This document shows, piece after piece, positions 6,276 to 10,000 of a DNA stretch of 10,000 nt. Position numbers and translations under genes: made by a program. Below the pieces are notes generated by a model. It made no database searches, was not told where the DNA came from, and was given only the letters and a program-made list of their open reading frames with translations. Origin of the DNA: Asticcacaulis sp. (GTDB lineage: Bacteria; Pseudomonadota; Alphaproteobacteria; Caulobacterales; Caulobacteraceae); assembly GCF_020217185.1 (NCBI RefSeq), contig NZ_JAIWNX010000262.1, positions 1 through 10,000 on the forward strand. The letters are read 5' to 3'. Position 1 is the stretch's first letter, and each line of letters starts with the position of its first letter.

Positions 6276-8020
6276 CCCCGTCTGTGATCGTGGCTTTGAT
6301 GCTTCTCATGGCCGTGGGTTTATCCACGGCGCGGCTGGTCCTGTGGTGGCGAAAGGCCGATGTGGCCGAACGCTCCCTGCCGCGGCTTGTGATCCTTCTG
6401 GCCCTGACGCCGGTGTCGGCGCTGTTGCTGTATCTGACCCTGTTTCCGCCGCGTCTGGCCGCCGCCCCCGGCACGCTGATCGTTGCCACGCGCGGCGCAC
6501 AGGCGGTCGATGCGCAGGCGGGCGACCGCGTCGTCGCCTTGCCGGAAGCGCATGTGCCGGGGGCTGAGCGCGTGCCCGATCTGGCCACAGCGTTGCGCCA
6601 GCACGCCGAAGCGACGCGGTTGACCGTCGTCGGCGAAGGCCTGACGCCACGCGACCGCCCGGCGGTCGAAGGGCGGGCCCTGCGTTTTGTGCCGTCAGCC
6701 CTGCCGCGCGGTGTGGTGCGCCTCGATACGCCGGAGCGGGTGGCCCCCGGTGCCGCGTTTCAGATTGGCGTGACGGTCAATGGGGTGAAGGGGGGCGTTG
6801 TCGAACTGCTCGATCCGGCAGGCGTGGTGGTCGATACGCAAACGCCGGATGCCAGCGGTCTGGCCGTCCTCACGGGCACGGCCAAGGCGGCAGGGCCGGT
6901 GTCTTTCACTGTGCGGGTGCGTGATGCCACAAAAGCTGTGGTGGAAACCGCCGAAGCGCCGGTGTGGGTCGATGAGGCGCTGACGGCGCAGGTGCGGGTG
7001 ATTGGCGGCGCGCCGGGGCCGGAGATCAAATATCTGCGCCGCTGGGCCGCTGATGCCGGTATCGACATGCAGGCGCAATTCGCGCTGGGCGGCGGTGTGG
7101 CGGCGGGCGATGCGCCTCAGCCCCTGAATGCCGCCACGCTGAGCCAGACCGATCTGCTGGTCATAGATGAGCGTGGGTGGGACGGATTGGGCGACGGTGG
7201 TCGCGCCGCCGTGATCAGCGCCGTGCGCGGCGGTATGGGCCTGTTGCTACGGCCCACAGCCCTGCCGTCGGAAGCGACGCGCGCCCAGTGGGCCGCGCTG
7301 GGCCTGCGGCTTAGCGGCACCGGTGATCCGGAAACGGTGACCCTGCCTGTGCCTTCGGGCAGCGAGGACAAGGCCCCCACCGTGACGCGGCTCAACCTGC
7401 GCCTCGACAGCGCCGATGCCGTGCCGCTGGCCGTGGACAATAAGGCCCAGCCTCTGGGCTTGTGGCGGGCCGAAGGCCGTGGGCGGGTCGGCCTGTGGAG
7501 CGTGACCGACAGCTTCGCCCTGACGCTCAGCGGCGAGGCCGGGCGGCATCAGGCCCTTTGGAGCGGCCTCTTTTCAACTCTCGTTCGCCGTTCAAATGCC
7601 GCCCTGCCGACCGTCACCGCAGGCCGAGTGCATCAGCGCGTCAGCCTGTGCGGCCTGAGCGGCACGGCCGAGGTGCTGGACCCGCAAGGCGGCCTTAGCC
7701 ACCCCGTCCTCGATATGGCCACGGGGGAGGCGCGTTGCGCGGCCGTCTGGCCCACGCAGGCCGGGTGGCATGTGCTGCGCGTGACGACCTCAGATACGGT
7801 GCAGGCCGTGCCTTTCCACGTCCTGTCGGACAAGGCCTTGCCGGGCGTACAGGCGCTGGAGGCGCGCGAAGCCACTCAGGCTCTGGTGGCTGACGATGCG
7901 CGACCGGCAGAAGCAAACGGCGAGGGCCGTCGCGGCGCCGCCTGGCCGTGGTTCCTCGGGTGGCTGCTGGTCAGTGGTGTGTTGTGGGCAGTGGAACGAA
8001 GCCGTCGTCCTCTCCCCTGA
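6272..8020 (+). CDS. Membrane protein with putative GATase1-like domain, last gene of the MoxR cluster
   Basis: A 582-residue protein. Two N-terminal membrane segments (about 4-24 and 38-58) and one C-terminal segment (WFLGWLLVSGVLWAV, about 560-574, then basic residues) flank a large periplasmic part. Around 150-235 an Ig-like/carboxypeptidase-regulatory-like beta domain is suggested by LDPAGVVVDTQTPDASGLAVLTG. Around 240-350 the strands QVRVIGGAPGPEIKYLRRWAADAGI, TDLLVIDERGWDGL and RGGMGLLLRP look like a class I glutamine amidotransferase-like fold, but no catalytic Cys elbow is visible, so it is probably non-enzymatic. The stretch GLWSVTDSFALTLSGEAGRHQALWSGLFSTLVR (about 407-439) is typical of large membrane proteins in MoxR/BatA clusters. 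There is no MIDAS motif. ATG 6272 overlaps the previous stop (ATGA); the longer in-frame extension to 6149 would run well inside the upstream gene and is rejected. Precise function is unknown. Confidence 0.83.
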   Translation: MTPSVIVALMLLMAVGLSTARLVLWWRKADVAERSLPRLVILLALTPVSALLLYLTLFPPRLAAAPGTLIVATRGAQAVDAQAGDRVVALPEAHVPGAERVPDLATALRQHAEATRLTVVGEGLTPRDRPAVEGRALRFVPSALPRGVVRLDTPERVAPGAAFQIGVTVNGVKGGVVELLDPAGVVVDTQTPDASGLAVLTGTAKAAGPVSFTVRVRDATKAVVETAEAPVWVDEALTAQVRVIGGAPGPEIKYLRRWAADAGIDMQAQFALGGGVAAGDAPQPLNAATLSQTDLLVIDERGWDGLGDGGRAAVISAVRGGMGLLLRPTALPSEATRAQWAALGLRLSGTGDPETVTLPVPSGSEDKAPTVTRLNLRLDSADAVPLAVDNKAQPLGLWRAEGRGRVGLWSVTDSFALTLSGEAGRHQALWSGLFSTLVRRSNAALPTVTAGRVHQRVSLCGLSGTAEVLDPQGGLSHPVLDMATGEARCAAVWPTQAGWHVLRVTTSDTVQAVPFHVLSDKALPGVQALEAREATQALVADDARPAEANGEGRRGAAWPWFLGWLLVSGVLWAVERSRRPLP

Positions 8021-8132
8021 TCCACATCTCAGCGGCCGCGACTCATATTTTTTTCTTATCTCCATCCGGTCAGAACGAAACACAGAAAGAAGTGTAACGC
8101 CCGGATTTGTTTGGAGTCCGGCGGATGGATAT
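8021..8132 (+). other. Short AT-richer gap between the MoxR cluster and the LOV kinase
   Basis: This 112-bp interval separates two functional units and should hold the end of the operon transcript and the kinase promoter. A run of seven T (8048-8054) follows GCGGCCGC, but that palindrome has no loop and no convincing stem adjoins the T run, so it is at best a weak terminator. No clear -35/-10 pair, CtrA box or ECF-type (GGAAC/CGTT) promoter was recognised. Confidence 0.3.
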
Positions 8133-9923
8133 ATGTCGGACGATCATACCCCCAAAAACGCGCCCCACGCCGGTTTAGACCGTCAGACCCTGCATGATCT
8201 GAATAATATGTTCGGTGCGGCCAAGGGCAGCCTGCAACTGATGCAGATGCGGCACAAGGACGACCCGAAAAGCCTGCGTATTGCCGAGACAGCGTTGCAA
8301 AGTCTGGAAAACGTTCAGAGCTTTGTATTCGAAAAGCTGGCACATGTGGATAGACGCGACACCGAAGGCGGTATTTCGGATTCGCCTGAACGCATAGCGG
8401 CACGCCACGGCGTCGTGGGGTCGAGCGACCGCCACGACCTGTTTTTTGCCGCCATCGAAATGACGCGGATGCCGATGATCGTCACCGATCCCAACCGGCC
8501 CGACAACCCCATCGTCTTTGCCAATCAGGCCTTCCTCAACACCACAGGCTACCAGATGGATGAGGTGCTGGGGCGTAACTGTCGCTTCCTGCAAGGCGAG
8601 GGGACCGATCCGCAAATGATCGCTAACCTCAGCCGTGCCATCCGCGACCGCACCGACATTGCGGTGGAAATCCAGAACTTCCGCAAGGACGGCACGGCTT
8701 TCTGGAACGCACTGTTCGTCAGCCCTATCTTCAACCGCGACGGCAAGCTGCTCTATTATTTCGGCTCGCAGCTCGATGTTACCCGGAGGCGCGAGGCCGA
8801 AATGGCGCTGCGCCGGGCGCAAAAGATGGAGGCCATCGGTCAGCTCACCGGCGGTATTGCCCACGATTTCAACAACCTGCTTCAGGTGATCATCGGCAAT
8901 CTTCAGATGGCGCGCACCGTCACCGAACAGCCGGAAAAGCTCAATCGCCACCACGAGGCGGTGATGCAGGCGGCTCAGAAGGCGCGCGTCCTGACGCAGC
9001 AATTGCTGGCCTTTTCGCGCAAGCAGCCGCTGGAGGCGCGCGTTGTCAATCTCAACCGCGTGGTCAGTGAGCTGAATGACCTGCTGTCGCGTACCCTGGG
9101 CAGCTTTATCGAGATCGAGCTTGATCTGGACCCCGATCTGGCCAATGCCCGTATTGATACGGTGCAGCTTGAAATGGCGCTGATCAATATTCTCGCCAAT
9201 GCGCGCGACGCCATGCCCGAAGGGGGGCGCGTGACGATTCGCACCGCCAACCGCTCCGGACCGGAGGGCGATCAGGTCGAATTGTCGGTCAGCGACACCG
9301 GCGAAGGGATGCCGCCGGAAGTGTTGAGCCGCATCACCGAACCCTTTTTCACCACCAAGGAGGTGGGCAAGGGGACGGGGCTGGGGCTGGCTCAGGTCTA
9401 TGGCTTCGTGAAGCAATCGGATGGCGGCTTTGAGGTCGATAGCACGCCGGGTCAGGGCACCACGATCCACCTCTATTTTCCGCTGGTGTCGGGCGCCGAT
9501 GACAAGGTCCCGTTGCCTGAGCGCACCTCTCAGACGCGGGGCAAGGGCGAGCGCGTCCTGCTGGTCGAAGATAATCGCGAAGTACGTGAACTGGCCTGCG
9601 CCATACTGGAGGCCGATGGCTACGAGGTGGTGGCGCGCGAAAACGCTTCGGCGGCGCTCGACTATCTCAAAGGGCCGGATGGGGTGGACCTTCTGTTCAC
9701 CGACATCGTCATGCCGGGCAAGATGAACGGCGTCGCCTTGGCCAAGGAGGCGCGGCAGTTGTTTTCCGACCTGCCGATCCTGATTACCACGGGCTTTGCC
9801 GACGATGTGCACGGACACACCAATGCGCGTGAGTTTGAAACCATCTACAAACCCTACATGCCCGACGAACTGTCCACGCGGGTGCGCGGCGTGCTGAATC
9901 GCAAGGACGATCACGGAGGCTGA
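8133..9923 (+). CDS. LOV-domain hybrid sensor histidine kinase (putative blue-light receptor)
   Basis: A 596-residue soluble protein with no membrane segment. Domain order: (a) residues 15-72, a DHp-like helical pair with HDLNN at H21; (b) residues 105-218, a PAS/LOV domain with the full LOV signature GRNCRFLQ, whose C150 is the expected flavin-adduct cysteine, plus NFRKDGTAFWNALFVSP and FGSQLDVT with the conserved Gln (Q213); (c) HisKA with AHDFNNLL, phospho-acceptor H244; (d) HATPase with N box N356, DTGEGM (388-393) and GTGLGL (414-419); (e) a receiver with acidic ED(479-480), phospho-acceptor D524, T553 and K573. LOV proteins bind FMN and form a cysteine adduct under blue light, here expected to modulate autophosphorylation and phosphotransfer to D524. 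The architecture resembles the Pseudomonas syringae LOV-HK-RR protein more than the HWE-type Caulobacter LovK. ATG 8133 is chosen because codons before it belong to the preceding gene's region and the gap; GGATGGA lies just upstream. No partner gene is visible. Confidence 0.94.
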   Translation: MSDDHTPKNAPHAGLDRQTLHDLNNMFGAAKGSLQLMQMRHKDDPKSLRIAETALQSLENVQSFVFEKLAHVDRRDTEGGISDSPERIAARHGVVGSSDRHDLFFAAIEMTRMPMIVTDPNRPDNPIVFANQAFLNTTGYQMDEVLGRNCRFLQGEGTDPQMIANLSRAIRDRTDIAVEIQNFRKDGTAFWNALFVSPIFNRDGKLLYYFGSQLDVTRRREAEMALRRAQKMEAIGQLTGGIAHDFNNLLQVIIGNLQMARTVTEQPEKLNRHHEAVMQAAQKARVLTQQLLAFSRKQPLEARVVNLNRVVSELNDLLSRTLGSFIEIELDLDPDLANARIDTVQLEMALINILANARDAMPEGGRVTIRTANRSGPEGDQVELSVSDTGEGMPPEVLSRITEPFFTTKEVGKGTGLGLAQVYGFVKQSDGGFEVDSTPGQGTTIHLYFPLVSGADDKVPLPERTSQTRGKGERVLLVEDNREVRELACAILEADGYEVVARENASAALDYLKGPDGVDLLFTDIVMPGKMNGVALAKEARQLFSDLPILITTGFADDVHGHTNAREFETIYKPYMPDELSTRVRGVLNRKDDHGG

Positions 9924-9962
9924 CCGGCTCTTTTCGGAGTGTGGCGCGAATGTCGCACCTTC

Positions 9963-9976
9963 TGTAAGCGCTTACA
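9963..9976. promoter_or_regulatory. Perfect 14-bp palindrome, candidate LacI/GalR-family operator
   Basis: TGTAAGCGCTTACA is a perfect palindrome with a central GCGC. This matches the general form of LacI/GalR-family operators (TG-n-AA-n-CG-n-TT-n-CA type, also compatible with the cre pattern). It lies 39 nt after the LOV kinase stop and just upstream of a TTGACA hexamer, so it most likely controls a gene that begins beyond the right edge. The regulator and target are not visible. Confidence 0.6.
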
Positions 9977-9983
9977 TGATGAA

Positions 9984-10000
9984 TTGACAGCGCTGTTGTA
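9984..10000 (+). promoter_or_regulatory. Candidate -35 hexamer overlapped by a second CG-centred palindrome
   Basis: TTGACA (9984-9989) is a consensus -35 element. It overlaps ACAGCGCTGT (9987-9996), a perfect 10-bp palindrome with the same AGCGCT core as the palindrome at 9963-9976. The centre-to-centre distance is 22 bp, about two helical turns, so a bivalent repressor could occupy both sites and block the promoter. The -10 box would lie beyond the window, so the promoter call is provisional. Confidence 0.45.

Noticed and set aside
8030..8054. Rho-independent terminator made of GCGGCCGC and the following T run
   Set aside because: The palindrome has no loop and ten or so unpaired bases separate it from the seven T; I could not draw a stem flush with the T tract.
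8060..8115. ECF sigma (GGAAC/CGTT) or CtrA-type (TTAA-N7-TTAA) promoter before the LOV kinase
   Set aside because: AGAACG and TAACG are present, but neither element matches its consensus and the spacing is wrong. No CtrA box was found.
7896..8132. 79-residue in-frame N-terminal extension of the LOV kinase
   Set aside because: It would overlap the preceding membrane protein gene by about 125 nt and then run through the AT-richer gap. The encoded residues look random, while ATG 8133 begins a typical soluble N-terminus.
8175..9914. A 579-codon open frame on the - strand opposite the LOV kinase
   Set aside because: It mirrors the kinase almost exactly and has no recognisable domain. Long antisense frames are expected where a GC-rich gene has strong third-position GC bias, and the + strand frame carries complete LOV, HisKA, HATPase and receiver motifs.

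Overview
The window is GC-rich (roughly two-thirds G+C by eye) and every supported gene lies on the + strand. Protein flavour, tight gene packing and a two-component photoreceptor suggest an alphaproteobacterium, most likely Caulobacterales (Caulobacter/Asticcacaulis-like). That placement is an inference from familiarity with the proteins, not from a search.

Layout. (1) Positions 1-282 hold the 3' tail of a TldD/PmbA-family metalloprotease. (2) Positions 293-410 hold a pair of inverted REP-like palindromic elements with identical 23-bp arms; the second arm runs into the start of the next gene. (3) Positions 358-8020 hold a six-gene, same-strand cluster: a DUF4159 exported protein, a MoxR AAA+ ATPase, a DUF58 protein with an intact vWA metal-ion site, a BatA-like membrane protein whose vWA-like middle has lost that site, a 702-residue DUF4175-like membrane protein with a His-rich insert, and a 582-residue membrane protein with a probable GATase1-like periplasmic fold. 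The last four genes are spaced by 4 nt or overlap by 1 or 4 nt (TGATG, ATGA, ATGA), so they are almost certainly one translationally coupled operon. (4) Positions 8021-8132 are a short AT-richer gap with a T tract. (5) Positions 8133-9923 encode a LOV-domain hybrid histidine kinase: degenerate DHp, LOV, HisKA, HATPase and receiver. (6) The right edge (9924-10000) carries two CG-centred palindromes, one overlapping a TTGACA -35-like hexamer. They look like LacI/GalR-family operators in the promoter of a gene that starts beyond the window.

How the genes may work together. MoxR ATPases are commonly encoded beside vWA/DUF58 proteins and act as chaperone-like machines on envelope or metal-dependent targets. 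Here MoxR and DUF58 would form the cytoplasmic pair, and the BatA-like, DUF4175-like and GATase-like proteins an inner-membrane/periplasmic assembly, with DUF4159 as an exported partner. The substrate of such clusters is not established and the sequence does not reveal it. The LOV kinase is a separate unit, probably a blue-light sensor.

The observations most worth following are the repeat-built 5' end of the DUF4159 gene, the duplicated HDxNN phosphoacceptor-like helix at the N-terminus of the LOV kinase, the His-rich insert of the DUF4175-like protein, and the paired operators at the right edge.
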